The position numbers were made by a program, and so were the translations under genes. Shown piece after piece: positions 8,438 to 17,264 of a stretch of 64,000 nt of DNA. The notes beneath the pieces are model-generated. The model saw only the letters and a program-made list of their open reading frames with translations, did no database searches and was not told the origin of the DNA. This DNA is from Flavobacterium akiainvivens (GTDB lineage Bacteria > Bacteroidota > Bacteroidia > Flavobacteriales > Flavobacteriaceae), in assembly GCF_001278115.1 (NCBI RefSeq), contig NZ_LIYD01000005.1, forward strand, positions 1,618,551 to 1,682,550. Reading direction: 5' to 3'. Within the stretch, counting starts at the first letter, position 1, and every line of letters begins with the position of its first letter.

Positions 8438-9439
8438 AACATCAAATTTATATGTAATAGAGTGCCTGTACTCCTGCCCCGGCCTTAGCAAAGTACTCGG
8501 GAAATGCCCGTGGTTAGGGCTATCCGGGTAAAACTGGCACTCCAGGCAAAGCCCGTCAAACGGCTTGTAGGGGCTGCCGTGCGCCGAATTGCAGTCGCCA
8601 CCAAGGTAATCGCCGGTGTACAGCTGCACACCGGGATAGGTGGTGTAGGTTTCCATAACGCGGCCAGAGCATTCATGCCACAGTGTGCAAAGCGGCTCAT
8701 TTTCAAGCAACTGATTATCAAAAATATAGTAGTTATTCAGCCCGCCACCGTTCATAACCTCAGCCATGGCAGTACCGTTAAAACCTTGATTGCCAACAGG
8801 TAGTATTTGCCCTGTGGGGATGTAATGAGGCGTGCTTTCCAGCATTTGCTCCGCCCTTATGACCAGCTTATGGTTGTGGATGGTTTCGGCACAGCCCGAA
8901 AGGTTGAAGTAGGAATGATTTGTGAGGTTAACATGCGTGGGCTTATCAGTAACCACATGATAATCAATCAAAAGCTGGTTATCATCTGTCCAACGATACG
9001 TGGTTTTAGCCTCAATATTCCCGGGAAAACCACCATCGCCATCGGTACTGCGCAGCGTAAAAGTTACGGCATCATCAGCCGCAGTAAAGCCCCACACCTT
9101 GTTGTGCCAGCCCGCGCTGCCGCTGTGGTTGTTATTGCTGGGACCATCGTTCCTGTCGAGGTTAAACACCTGGCCGTCAACCTCAAAACAGGCATTAGCA
9201 ATGCGGTTGGCAAATGGGCCCACGGTAACACCTATATAGCATTTATCAAAAAAATAGCCTTTAAAGGTAGGATATCCCAGCACCACATTGGCTTTATCGC
9301 CATACTTATCGGGCACTACTATGGATTTTACTATGGCACCATAATTGGTAAGCTCAACATAATTGCCGTGTATATTTGTGAGGCGGAACTCAAACACCGC
9401 CTTGCCGTTATGATGGGCTATGTATTCTGATGTTGTCAT
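8429..9439 (-). CDS. galM: Aldose 1-epimerase (galactose mutarotase)
   Basis: Interconverts alpha and beta anomers of galactose and other aldoses, feeding the Leloir pathway. The 336-residue length and motifs fit GalM: an N-terminal LTNYGAIVKSIVVPD, the VGPFANRIANA segment, the catalytic histidine in LTNHSYFNL (about H175) and the catalytic glutamate in CLECQFYPD (about E300). No signal peptide is evident, so it is probably cytoplasmic. It lies alone on the minus strand, head to head with the AraC regulator at 9702. With the GH36 enzyme it points to galactose being released and used in this region. Confidence 0.93.
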   Translation of the reverse strand: MTTSEYIAHHNGKAVFEFRLTNIHGNYVELTNYGAIVKSIVVPDKYGDKANVVLGYPTFKGYFFDKCYIGVTVGPFANRIANACFEVDGQVFNLDRNDGPSNNNHSGSAGWHNKVWGFTAADDAVTFTLRSTDGDGGFPGNIEAKTTYRWTDDNQLLIDYHVVTDKPTHVNLTNHSYFNLSGCAETIHNHKLVIRAEQMLESTPHYIPTGQILPVGNQGFNGTAMAEVMNGGGLNNYYIFDNQLLENEPLCTLWHECSGRVMETYTTYPGVQLYTGDYLGGDCNSAHGSPYKPFDGLCLECQFYPDSPNHGHFPSTLLRPGQEYRHSITYKFDVLF

Positions 9440-9457
9440 TGAGATAGCTACTGAGCC

Positions 9458-9532
9458 TCTAAGCCCCTGAGCTACTTAGCTAAACTTCAGCACTTCTTAA
9501 AGCTAAGAAGCTAAGTAGCTCAGAGGCTTAGA
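9458..9532. repeat. Imperfect inverted repeat between galM and the AraC gene
   Basis: Arms at 9458-9481 and 9509-9532 match over 24 bp with one mismatch; the arms contain CTGAGCTACTTAGCT. The right arm is built from AGCTAAG units. A related sequence with exact 14-bp (GCTAAGTAGCTCAG) and 10-bp (CTCAGAGGCT) segments occurs at 53014-53040, so this belongs to a dispersed family. It lies between two divergent genes. Confidence 0.7.
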
Positions 9533-9701
9533 AGCTTGTGCTCCTTCAATCGTTTTAGTAAATTCAAAAATACTTTTGATTTTTATAGGCAAAATGGACT
9601 TTCGTTTTAAAAATATGGATTAAATTCCGATATTTGATGTAGAAACACGGATGACACGGACCTTTCAATCATTAAATTTTTAAATCTTTCAATCCAAAGA
9701 A

Positions 9702-10589
9702 ATGGATACCTCCATAAAACAGGGCTTTTTGGGCCAACGCATGATTGTTTTGCCCAAAAACATTACCCAGGGCATTAAAAAGAACCCACTTATAGCGCCG
9801 CTGTATTTTACTGATATTGGGTTCTTTCCGCACGCCAGCCATCATGAGGTGCGCCGCAAGAATGGCAGCAAGCAGCACATATTAATATACTGCTACAAAG
9901 GTGAGGGTATTATTGAGGTGGGCGGTAGCGTGGTAACGCTTAAAGCCAACACCTATTATATAATACCACCGGGGGTGCCGCACTCCTATTATGCACTCGA
10001 AACCAACCCCTGGAGCATTTACTGGGTGCACTTTACCGGTGCGCAGGCCGTTCATTTTTATGATAAATTCAGTTCCCGGTTTGCCGAAAGCGCCCCACTG
10101 CTCTCGCTTGAAGAGCGCCGCCTGAGCCTGTTTGAAAGCCTTATAGGTGTACTGGAAAGCGGCTACAGCGAGGCCAACCTGGAGTTTGTTAACCTGTCGC
10201 TCACACAACTGCTTAATGCCTTTTTGTACGACCGGTTCTTTACAGAGGTGGGTAAACAGCTGTCAGAGAATAATACTGTTGAAGCCGCTATTGAATACAT
10301 GAAGAAACACCTCGACTCCCCATTGAAGATAGACGATGTAGCGGGAAATTTCAGTTACTCGCCGTCGCATTTCTTTACGCTATTCAAGAAGCGCACGGGG
10401 TATTCGCCCATACATTACTTCAATTATCTAAAAATTCAGAAAGCCTGCCAATACCTGAGCTTTACCACCATGAGCGTAAAAGAAATCAGCTTTGCCCTGG
10501 GCTTTAACGACCCGTTGTATTTCTCACGTTTGTTCAAAAAAATCATGAGCACTCCTCCCCTGCAATACCGTAATGAATACCGTCATTAA
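9702..10589 (+). CDS. AraC-family transcriptional regulator with cupin sensor domain
   Basis: A 295-residue regulator. Residues about 20-130 form an AraC-type cupin sugar-binding domain (HILIYCYKGEGIIEVGG, YIIPPGVPHSYYA, WSIYWVHFTG). Residues about 195-293 hold two helix-turn-helix motifs (PLKIDDVAGNFSYSPSHFFTLFKKRTG and VKEISFALGFNDPLYFSRLFKK region). It sits 129 nt upstream of the MFS sugar porter on the same strand and is divergent from galM, so it probably controls one or both. A direct repeat of TGTCCAT spaced by 21 nt in front of the porter is a candidate binding site. The inducing sugar is unknown. Confidence 0.93.
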   Translation: MDTSIKQGFLGQRMIVLPKNITQGIKKNPLIAPLYFTDIGFFPHASHHEVRRKNGSKQHILIYCYKGEGIIEVGGSVVTLKANTYYIIPPGVPHSYYALETNPWSIYWVHFTGAQAVHFYDKFSSRFAESAPLLSLEERRLSLFESLIGVLESGYSEANLEFVNLSLTQLLNAFLYDRFFTEVGKQLSENNTVEAAIEYMKKHLDSPLKIDDVAGNFSYSPSHFFTLFKKRTGYSPIHYFNYLKIQKACQYLSFTTMSVKEISFALGFNDPLYFSRLFKKIMSTPPLQYRNEYRH

Positions 10590-10606
10590 CGCAACCGTTT
10601 TCGGAA

Positions 10607-10639
10607 TTTTGACAAAGTTATATTAAAACCATATTATTG
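10607..10639 (+). promoter_or_regulatory. Candidate promoter of the MFS-DUF5107 unit
   Basis: TTTTG (10607-10611), a 20-nt spacer, then TATTATTG (10632-10639), one mismatch from the Bacteroidota -7 box. It is 80 nt upstream of the porter start codon. The same TAnnATTG variant appears at the GH36 and clan GH-D promoters in this window. Confidence 0.45.
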
Positions 10640-10665
10640 TCCATGTATGTAAAAACAATGTCCAT
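10638..10665 (+). promoter_or_regulatory. TGTCCAT direct repeat, possible AraC-type operator
   Basis: The heptamer TGTCCAT occurs at 10638-10644 and 10659-10665, exactly 21 nt apart, which is two DNA turns and the classical half-site spacing of AraC-family proteins. It overlaps the predicted transcription start of the porter gene. The AraC-family gene immediately upstream is the obvious candidate reader; this is inference. Confidence 0.4.
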
Positions 10666-10718
10666 AGCGAAAAGGTTGTAGGGGTGTAATTTTACCAAAA
10701 AGTGATAAAAATATTGGT

Positions 10719-12128
10719 ATGAAAAATTACAACTACGCTTTCTTACTGTCTATCAGCCTTGTAGCAGCCCTCGGCGGTTTGCTTTTTGGGTATGACTGGG
10801 TAGTAATTGGAGGCGCAAAACCCTTTTATGAAGTCTATTTTGGTATAACCAAGTCGCCCGCATTGCAGGGTTGGGCTATGAGTAGCGCCCTTGTGGGCTG
10901 TGTGGGTGGAGCTGCTGTTGCAGGCCGTCTGGCTGATAGTTACGGGCGCAAACCGTTGCTAATCATAGCCGCCATATTATTTAGTCTTTGTGCATTGGGC
11001 ACCGGCCTTGTAGAAACCTTCAATGGCTTTATTGCATGGCGTATAATAGGTGGTGTGGGCATTGGCATTGCCAGTACCATTTCGCCGCTATATATTGCAG
11101 AGATCGCCCCGCCTAAATACCGTGGTTTATTTGTGTCTATCAACCAATTAACAGTGGTTTTAGGTATCCTTGGGGCACAAATTACTAATATGCTTATTAC
11201 AGAAGAGATACCTGACGGCTTTACTCAAGCCCAGATACTTGCATCATGGAACGGCCAAACCGGCTGGCGCTGGATGTTTTGGGCAGGATTATTCCCGGCT
11301 GTGTTGTTTTTTGTACTGATGTTCCTGATACCCGAAAGCCCACGTTACCTTGCAAAAAAAGGCAAGTACGATAAAGCCGGTGCTATCCTTACCAAAATAG
11401 GCGGTGCAGAATACACCTCAGCAGCCATTAGCGAAATCAAAGAAACCTTTGAAGACGAAACCCATAGTACAAGCCTTAAAACGCTGTTTGACAAGCGTAC
11501 ATTAGGCATACTACTTATCGGTATAGTTTTAGCAGCCTTCCAGCAATGGTGCGGCATCAACATCATCTTTAACTACGCTCAGGAAATATTTGTATCGGCG
11601 GGTTATGGCATTAACGACCTCTTTATGAACATCGTTATTACCGGCAGCATCAACCTGGTATTCACCATAGTAGCCATGGGCACGGTAGACAGACTTGGAC
11701 GCAAAAAACTCATGCTTTTAGGCTCGGGCGGACTTGCAATCATTTATGCTGTAATGGGTTACCTGTATTACACAAACGTAACCGGCATGCCACTTATGAT
11801 TCTGGTACTGCTTGCCATAGCTATTTACGCCATGTCGCTGGCACCTATTGTTTGGGTTATCCTGTCGGAAATTTTCCCTAACCGAATCCGTGGCCTTGCC
11901 ATGTCTATTTCCACTTTTGCCTTATGGATAGCCTCGGCCCTTTTGGTGCAAACCTTCCCTTTCCTTAACGAAAGCCTGGGCACCTATGGCACCTTCTGGA
12001 TATATGGCGTAATCTGCGCACTGGGCTTCCTTTTTGTATGGGCCAAACTACCCGAAACCAAAAACAAATCGCTTGAGCAGATTGAAGAAGAGCTGCTTTC
12101 CGGAAAAAACAACACTTCTAAAAAATAA
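10719..12128 (+). CDS. MFS sugar porter (sugar:proton symporter, XylE/GalP type)
   Basis: A 469-residue, 12-helix inner-membrane transporter of the major facilitator sugar porter family. Signatures include GGLLFGYDWVVIGGA in helix 1, the loop 2-3 motif RLADSYGRKPLL, the PESPRYLAKKGK motif after helix 6, QQWCGINIIFNYA in helix 7, VDRLGRKKLML, and the C-terminal PETKNKSLEQIEEEL. It precedes the DUF5107-TPR gene by 11 nt and follows an AraC regulator, so the three probably form one response unit. The substrate is a hexose or pentose; galactose is plausible next to galM but unproven. Confidence 0.93.
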   Translation: MKNYNYAFLLSISLVAALGGLLFGYDWVVIGGAKPFYEVYFGITKSPALQGWAMSSALVGCVGGAAVAGRLADSYGRKPLLIIAAILFSLCALGTGLVETFNGFIAWRIIGGVGIGIASTISPLYIAEIAPPKYRGLFVSINQLTVVLGILGAQITNMLITEEIPDGFTQAQILASWNGQTGWRWMFWAGLFPAVLFFVLMFLIPESPRYLAKKGKYDKAGAILTKIGGAEYTSAAISEIKETFEDETHSTSLKTLFDKRTLGILLIGIVLAAFQQWCGINIIFNYAQEIFVSAGYGINDLFMNIVITGSINLVFTIVAMGTVDRLGRKKLMLLGSGGLAIIYAVMGYLYYTNVTGMPLMILVLLAIAIYAMSLAPIVWVILSEIFPNRIRGLAMSISTFALWIASALLVQTFPFLNESLGTYGTFWIYGVICALGFLFVWAKLPETKNKSLEQIEEELLSGKNNTSKK

Positions 12129-12139
12129 AATTCCCTGTT

Positions 12140-15100
12140 ATGAAAAAAGTAAATGTTTGGAAGGAAACCGTTATCCTTCCCACATATGAGGTAGGCAAAC
12201 CTGAAAAGAACCCGGTGTTTATCGAGAAGCGCGTGTACCAGGGCAGCTCAGGTTCGGTATACCCATATCCTGTAATTGAGAAGATTGCCGATGAAAAAAC
12301 CGACAAAGCTTACAACGCCGTTTTTCTTGAAAACGACTTTGTAAAAATCATGATATTGCCTGAACTTGGCGGCCGCGTGCACATGGCATATGACAAAACT
12401 AAGCAGCGCCACTTTGTATACTACAACCAGGTAGTAAAGCCCGCACTTGTGGGGCTTACCGGCCCGTGGATAAGCGGCGGTATTGAGTTCAACTGGCCGC
12501 AGCACCACCGCCCCAGCACATTTGACCCGGTAGATTTTACTATTGAAGAATACCCTGACGGCAGCGCCACCATTTGGTGTAGTGAGCTGGAGCGTATGTT
12601 CCGCACTAAGGGTATGGCGGGCTTTACCCTGCACCCTGATAAATCATACCTTGAAATAAAGGCCAAGCTGTACAACCGCACACCGTTCCCGCAAACATTC
12701 CTGTGGTGGGCCAACCCAGCCGTTAAGGTTAACGACAATTACCAGTCGGTTTTCCCGCCCGATGTAAATGCGGTGTTCGACCACGGTAAACGCGATGTAT
12801 CGTCGTTCCCCATAGCAAAAGGCACGTATTACAAAGTAGATTACTCTCCCGGCACCGATATTTCGCGTTACAAAAACATCCCGGTTCCTACATCATACAT
12901 GGCCATAACCTCTAAGTATAACTTTGTGGGCGGCTATGAAAACGACTCAAAAGGGGGCCTGTTGCACGTGGCCAACCACCATGTTTCACCCGGTAAAAAA
13001 CAGTGGACTTGGGGCCACGGCGATTTCGGCCAGGCATGGGACCGTAACCTTACCGATGAAGACGGGCCATACATCGAACTAATGTGCGGTGTGTATACCG
13101 ATAACCAGCCGGATTTTTCATGGCTGATGCCGGGCGAACAAAAGGATTTCGTTCAGTACTTTATGCCCTACCGAGACCTTGGCATAGTGAAAAACGCTAC
13201 CAAAAATGCCATGGTTAACCTTGAGAAGATTGACGGCAAGCTGGTAGTGAAAGCCTACACAACAGGCGTTTACCCTAACGCTACCGTTACGGTTAAGGAT
13301 GGCGACCTTATCCTGCTTAAAAAGCAATATGATGCTTCTCCTGAAACATCTTACGAAAAAGAAATCGACTTTACCGGAAGCGATGCCCTTGAAGGCCTTT
13401 CAATTTCGGTAACCGATGAAAAAGGCAATATACTGGTAGATTGGCAGTGGGAAGGTGAAAACACCAATGAAATTCCGGAGCCTGCCAAGCCTGCCCTTGC
13501 CCCGGCTGATATTGAGCACGCAGAGCAGCTGTTCCTTACTGCACAGCACCTGGAGCAGTACCGCCACGCTACCTACAGCCCTATTCCGTATTATGAAGAA
13601 GCGCTGCGCCGCGACCCGGGAGACGTGCGTTGCAACAACGCCATGGGCCTTTGGCTGATGCGCCGTGCCAAGTTTGCCGAAGCGGAACACTACTTCCGGG
13701 CGGCGGTTAAAACCATGACCCAGCGCAATCCTAACCCGTATGATGGCGAACCGTTGTACAACCTCGGCTTAAGCCTTAAGTTTCAGGGCAAGAACAGCGA
13801 GGCATACGACCATTTTTATAAATCAGCGTGGAACGCCGCATGGCAAAACCAGGCTTACTTTAATGTGGCACAGCTTGATGCCCTTAACGGAGATTATATA
13901 GAAGCACTTACACACGTGGAAAAAGCCATTTCTAAAAACACGCAAGACCACAAGGCACTGCACCTGCAGGTTGTGCTGTCGCGTAAGCTTGGTTTGAAAA
14001 AAACTATCATGCTGGCTGATGTGCATTTAATTGAGGACCACTTTAATTATGGCGTGCTGTTTGAAAAATACCTCATCAGCAATGATAACAAAGTCCTACA
14101 AACGCTACAGGAATTGCTACGCAACAACATACACAATTACATTGAATATGCGCTTGATTATGCTGCTGCCGGTTTTTATGATGAAGCCGTCAAGCTGCTG
14201 GAACTGGGTATCAGCGTAAGCGCCGAATATCCATTGGCGTATTATTACCTTGCCTCTTTCTACAACAGCAAAGGCGATACAACAAAAGCAAATGAAGCCT
14301 GGCAAAAAGCCGCAGTTGCCAACCCTGAATACTGTTTCCCTAACCAGGTTGAGGCTGTGCAGGCACTTACATTGGCTACAGCCAATAATCCGGCTGATGC
14401 CAAGGCACATTATTACCTGGGTAACTTTTGGTACGCCACACGCCAATACAGCGATGCCATTGCCGCATGGGAGAAGTCGGTTTCAATAGATGACACCTAC
14501 CCTACCGTACACCGCAACCTGTCGCTGGCCTATTACAACAAGCTTAACGACCCTGAAAAAGCCCTTGCAAGCCTTGAAAAAGCCTTTGCATTAGATACAC
14601 AGGATGCCCGCATTTTAATGGAACTCGACCAGCTGTACAAGCGCCTTAACAAAGACCTTGTGTACCGCCTGGCTTTTCTTGAAAAGCATTTGGAGCTTGT
14701 TATACAGCGTGATGACGTGTACCTTGAAAGGATTGCCCTGTACAACCTGTTGGGCAAGCACCAAAAGGCATTTACGCTGCTGCAAAACCGTATTTTCCAC
14801 CCATGGGAAGGTGGTGAAGGCAAGGTTACCGGCCAGTACCTAACCGCCCTTACCGAAATGGCCAAGGAAGCCATTGCAAACGGCGAATATGACACTGCCA
14901 TTACCTACCTGGCACAGGCACAGTACTACCCTGATAACCTGGGCGAAGGCAAACTGCACGGCACACAGGAAAACGATATCCATTATTGGCTGGGCGTGGC
15001 GTATGATAAAGCAGGCAATACCGAGCAGGCTAACGAATGGTGGCAAAAAGCCAGCGAAGGCCTTAGTGAGCCCGCTGCCGCTATTTTCTACAACGACCAG

Positions 15101-15451
15101 CAGCCGGATAAGATTTTCTACCAGGGGCTTGCGCTGCTTAAGCTAAACCGCCCTGATGAGGCAAATACCCGTTTTGAAAAGCTGGCCGCCTATGGCGAAA
15201 AGCACATAAACGACCACGTTACTATAGATTACTTTGCCGTATCGCTGCCTGACCTTATGATTTGGGAAGACGACCTGGACAAGCGTAACCGCATACACTG
15301 CCTGTACATGCAGGGGCTGGGCTACTTTGGCCTTGGCAAAAACAACGCCGCTGAAGATAACTTTCAGCAGGTGTTAGGCCAGGAAAAAAGCCACTCGGGC
15401 GTAACAGTGCACAACAATATGCTTAAAAAAGAAGAAGCCGCTAAGGTTTAA
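12140..15451 (+). CDS. DUF5107 domain protein with long TPR array
   Basis: An 1103-residue protein with no obvious signal peptide. Residues about 20-330 resemble the DUF5107 family, with a mutarotase-like look (PELGGRV at 74-80, WISGGIEFNWPQHHRP near 112-128, WWANPAV near 190). A beta-rich linker follows to about 450. From about 455 to 1090 the protein is a series of tetratricopeptide repeats (for example ALRRDPGDVRCNNAMGLWL, AKAHYYLGNFWYA, KAGNTEQANEWWQKA). The enzymatic role of DUF5107 is not known to me; the fold suggests carbohydrate binding or anomer handling. It is translated from the same message as the sugar porter 11 nt upstream and ends at a strong terminator, so it probably acts on the imported sugar or its oligosaccharide precursor. 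Confidence 0.85.
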   Translation: MKKVNVWKETVILPTYEVGKPEKNPVFIEKRVYQGSSGSVYPYPVIEKIADEKTDKAYNAVFLENDFVKIMILPELGGRVHMAYDKTKQRHFVYYNQVVKPALVGLTGPWISGGIEFNWPQHHRPSTFDPVDFTIEEYPDGSATIWCSELERMFRTKGMAGFTLHPDKSYLEIKAKLYNRTPFPQTFLWWANPAVKVNDNYQSVFPPDVNAVFDHGKRDVSSFPIAKGTYYKVDYSPGTDISRYKNIPVPTSYMAITSKYNFVGGYENDSKGGLLHVANHHVSPGKKQWTWGHGDFGQAWDRNLTDEDGPYIELMCGVYTDNQPDFSWLMPGEQKDFVQYFMPYRDLGIVKNATKNAMVNLEKIDGKLVVKAYTTGVYPNATVTVKDGDLILLKKQYDASPETSYEKEIDFTGSDALEGLSISVTDEKGNILVDWQWEGENTNEIPEPAKPALAPADIEHAEQLFLTAQHLEQYRHATYSPIPYYEEALRRDPGDVRCNNAMGLWLMRRAKFAEAEHYFRAAVKTMTQRNPNPYDGEPLYNLGLSLKFQGKNSEAYDHFYKSAWNAAWQNQAYFNVAQLDALNGDYIEALTHVEKAISKNTQDHKALHLQVVLSRKLGLKKTIMLADVHLIEDHFNYGVLFEKYLISNDNKVLQTLQELLRNNIHNYIEYALDYAAAGFYDEAVKLLELGISVSAEYPLAYYYLASFYNSKGDTTKANEAWQKAAVANPEYCFPNQVEAVQALTLATANNPADAKAHYYLGNFWYATRQYSDAIAAWEKSVSIDDTYPTVHRNLSLAYYNKLNDPEKALASLEKAFALDTQDARILMELDQLYKRLNKDLVYRLAFLEKHLELVIQRDDVYLERIALYNLLGKHQKAFTLLQNRIFHPWEGGEGKVTGQYLTALTEMAKEAIANGEYDTAITYLAQAQYYPDNLGEGKLHGTQENDIHYWLGVAYDKAGNTEQANEWWQKASEGLSEPAAAIFYNDQQPDKIFYQGLALLKLNRPDEANTRFEKLAAYGEKHINDHVTIDYFAVSLPDLMIWEDDLDKRNRIHCLYMQGLGYFGLGKNNAAEDNFQQVLGQEKSHSGVTVHNNMLKKEEAAKV

Positions 15452-15477
15452 GTTTGGTTTGGTGTTAACACCTTTAT

Positions 15478-15510
15478 CCCCTCCTATCAGCACAGGAGGG
15501 GATTTTTTTT
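15478..15510 (+). terminator. Rho-independent terminator after the DUF5107 gene
   Basis: CCCCTCCT (15478-15485) pairs with AGGAGGGG (15494-15501) around an 8-nt loop and is followed by ATTTTTTTT. It closes the AraC-side sugar porter operon and separates it from the small membrane protein at 15537. Confidence 0.85.
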
Positions 15511-15536
15511 ATATTTGCCACACTTAAAATCCTCAT

Positions 15537-16004
15537 ATGGTTACTACAAAGCAATTCAGCCTTACACCCAATAACCTTCTTAAAGCCTTACTATCTATTT
15601 ACCTTAAAAAAAGGTGGTGGCTGCTTGTACTTGTTTGGATATGGGCAGCAATAGTTTCTTCGCCTGATGTTCAAGGTGGAACCCCTCTTATTGTAATAGC
15701 TGTTTTATATCCCGTACTTATTGTATACCGAATTTGGCGGTTTGCAAATGATAAGGAAAATGCAATACTGTATGCTGCAAGGTATTATGAAATGACTGAA
15801 AGTGAAATCACAGGCTACATAAACGATGGCTCAGAGAGTCGCACAATACTGCATACGGTTATAAAGTATATTGAACTGAAGCATTGTTACATGCTATACG
15901 TTTCAAAAACACAGTTTATTTATATACCAAAAGACTGTTTTGGTACTCTACAGGACAAGCTTTGGTTTGAAAACAAGATACTTGCCTCATTAAAAAAATG
16001 GTAA
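15537..16004 (+). CDS. YcxB-like small membrane protein
   Basis: A 155-residue protein with two hydrophobic segments (about residues 28-46 and 50-68) followed by a soluble beta-rich C-terminus ending in ...FENKILASLKKW. The arrangement and the YVSKTQFIYIPKDCF stretch resemble the YcxB-like family, whose function is unknown. It begins shortly after one terminator and ends at another, so it is a single-gene unit with no visible tie to sugar use. The upstream gap is only about 27 nt after the T-tract, so its promoter may lie within or before the DUF5107 terminator. Confidence 0.7.
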   Translation: MVTTKQFSLTPNNLLKALLSIYLKKRWWLLVLVWIWAAIVSSPDVQGGTPLIVIAVLYPVLIVYRIWRFANDKENAILYAARYYEMTESEITGYINDGSESRTILHTVIKYIELKHCYMLYVSKTQFIYIPKDCFGTLQDKLWFENKILASLKKW

Positions 16005-16005
16005 C

Positions 16006-16037
16006 AAAAAACCGCGCAGTTTCCTACGCGGTTTTTT
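16006..16037. terminator. Bidirectional terminator between convergent genes
   Basis: AAAAAACCGCG (16006-16016) pairs with CGCGGTTTTTT (16027-16037) around a 10-nt loop. The A and T runs on both sides give a U-tract in each direction, serving the small membrane protein on the plus strand and GH27 on the minus strand. Confidence 0.8.
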
Positions 16038-16055
16038 CTATAACTTAAACAAGAA

Positions 16056-17261
16056 CTATTTCTTTTCCAGTATCAGCGCCACAACACCGTGGCCTGCAAG
16101 CGTGGCTTTGTATGCTTTGGCCGTAGTACCTTCGTTTTTACCCTGCCAAATGTTGTAAATGTTGTAGGTAGTACTAAAATCTATTTCCGTTTTAGAAAGT
16201 TCGTCTTTAATAACCTTGTCATCAGCCCAGTTGTGGCTAAGCTTGTATTCGCCAATATTGCGGTTAAGGAATACCACTGCCCAACGGTCGCCACTAAGCG
16301 GCTTAAGCCAGTACTCCAGTCCGTTGTCATACCTGTGCATAAAACCCTGTACGCCCAGTGTATCCTGATCTACGGCTATCATGTCTTTATTCATTAATAT
16401 CGCCTTGGTCTCCTTAGTCATGTTAGTAAGGTCGTTACCGGCAATAAGCGGGGCAGCCAGCATGCACCACATTGTAAAGTGAGAGCGGTCTTCTTCAACC
16501 ATCATACCGTTACCTACCTCAAGCATATCAGGGTCATTCCAATGGCCGGGGCCTGCATAGCGGCGCAGTTCCTTTTGTTTGTCGAAATTCTGCATTACGC
16601 CGTGCTCATAGGTAGCTGGCGATTCGCAGTCAAAACAGTTGTGTATATCACCTGTAGTCCTCCAAATGTGCGATACATCACCGGCCCATTCCCACGGCTT
16701 GTTGCTGCCCCATTCGCACATACTGAACAGCACCGGCCTTTTGGCTGCATACAATGCATCGCGCATGGTTTTATATGCTTCTTTGGCGTTAAGCTCGCCC
16801 GTGTTGCACCAATCATACTTTAGGTAATCCACACCCCAGGCGGCATACTGCAGTGCATCCTGGTATTCGTAGCCACGGCTACCCGCATAGCCCGCACAGG
16901 TTTTGGCACCGGCATCGCTGTAAATGCCAAACTTCAGCCCCTTTGAGTGTACATAATCTACCAATGCCTTCATCCCGCTGGGGAATTTAACCGGGTCAGG
17001 CTGAATAAAGCCCTGTGCATCGCGCTGCCCCTGCCAGCAATCGTCAAGGTTAAGGTACACGTAACCAGCATCGCGCATACCGGTTGCCACCATCTGGTCG
17101 GCCGTTTCGCGGATAAGCTGCTCGTTTATATCACAATGGAATTTATTCCAGCTGTTCCAGCCCATGGGCGGGGTTTGCGCCAGGTTATCAAACTTTTGGG
17201 CTGTAGCCAATAAGGGCAGCGCGGCCAGTACAGCCGTTGCCACTTTTGTGAATTTATGCAT
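16056..17261 (-). CDS. Alpha-galactosidase, GH27 (copy 1)
   Basis: Removes alpha-1,6-galactosyl branches or other terminal alpha-galactose. The 401-residue protein has a signal peptide (about 1-21, LLATAQ) and the GH27 signatures TPPMGWNSWNKF, YLNLDDCWQG, GIYSDAGAKTCAG, YLKYDWCN with nucleophile about D150, and WRTTGDIHN with acid/base about D205, then GHWNDPDMLEVGNG. It starts 3 nt after the GH95 stop and is the last gene of the minus-strand GH cluster. It is clearly paralogous to the GH27 at 49432-50673, so two galactose-removing enzymes serve different operons. Confidence 0.95.
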   Translation of the reverse strand: MHKFTKVATAVLAALPLLATAQKFDNLAQTPPMGWNSWNKFHCDINEQLIRETADQMVATGMRDAGYVYLNLDDCWQGQRDAQGFIQPDPVKFPSGMKALVDYVHSKGLKFGIYSDAGAKTCAGYAGSRGYEYQDALQYAAWGVDYLKYDWCNTGELNAKEAYKTMRDALYAAKRPVLFSMCEWGSNKPWEWAGDVSHIWRTTGDIHNCFDCESPATYEHGVMQNFDKQKELRRYAGPGHWNDPDMLEVGNGMMVEEDRSHFTMWCMLAAPLIAGNDLTNMTKETKAILMNKDMIAVDQDTLGVQGFMHRYDNGLEYWLKPLSGDRWAVVFLNRNIGEYKLSHNWADDKVIKDELSKTEIDFSTTYNIYNIWQGKNEGTTAKAYKATLAGHGVVALILEKK

Positions 17262-17264
17262 TGT

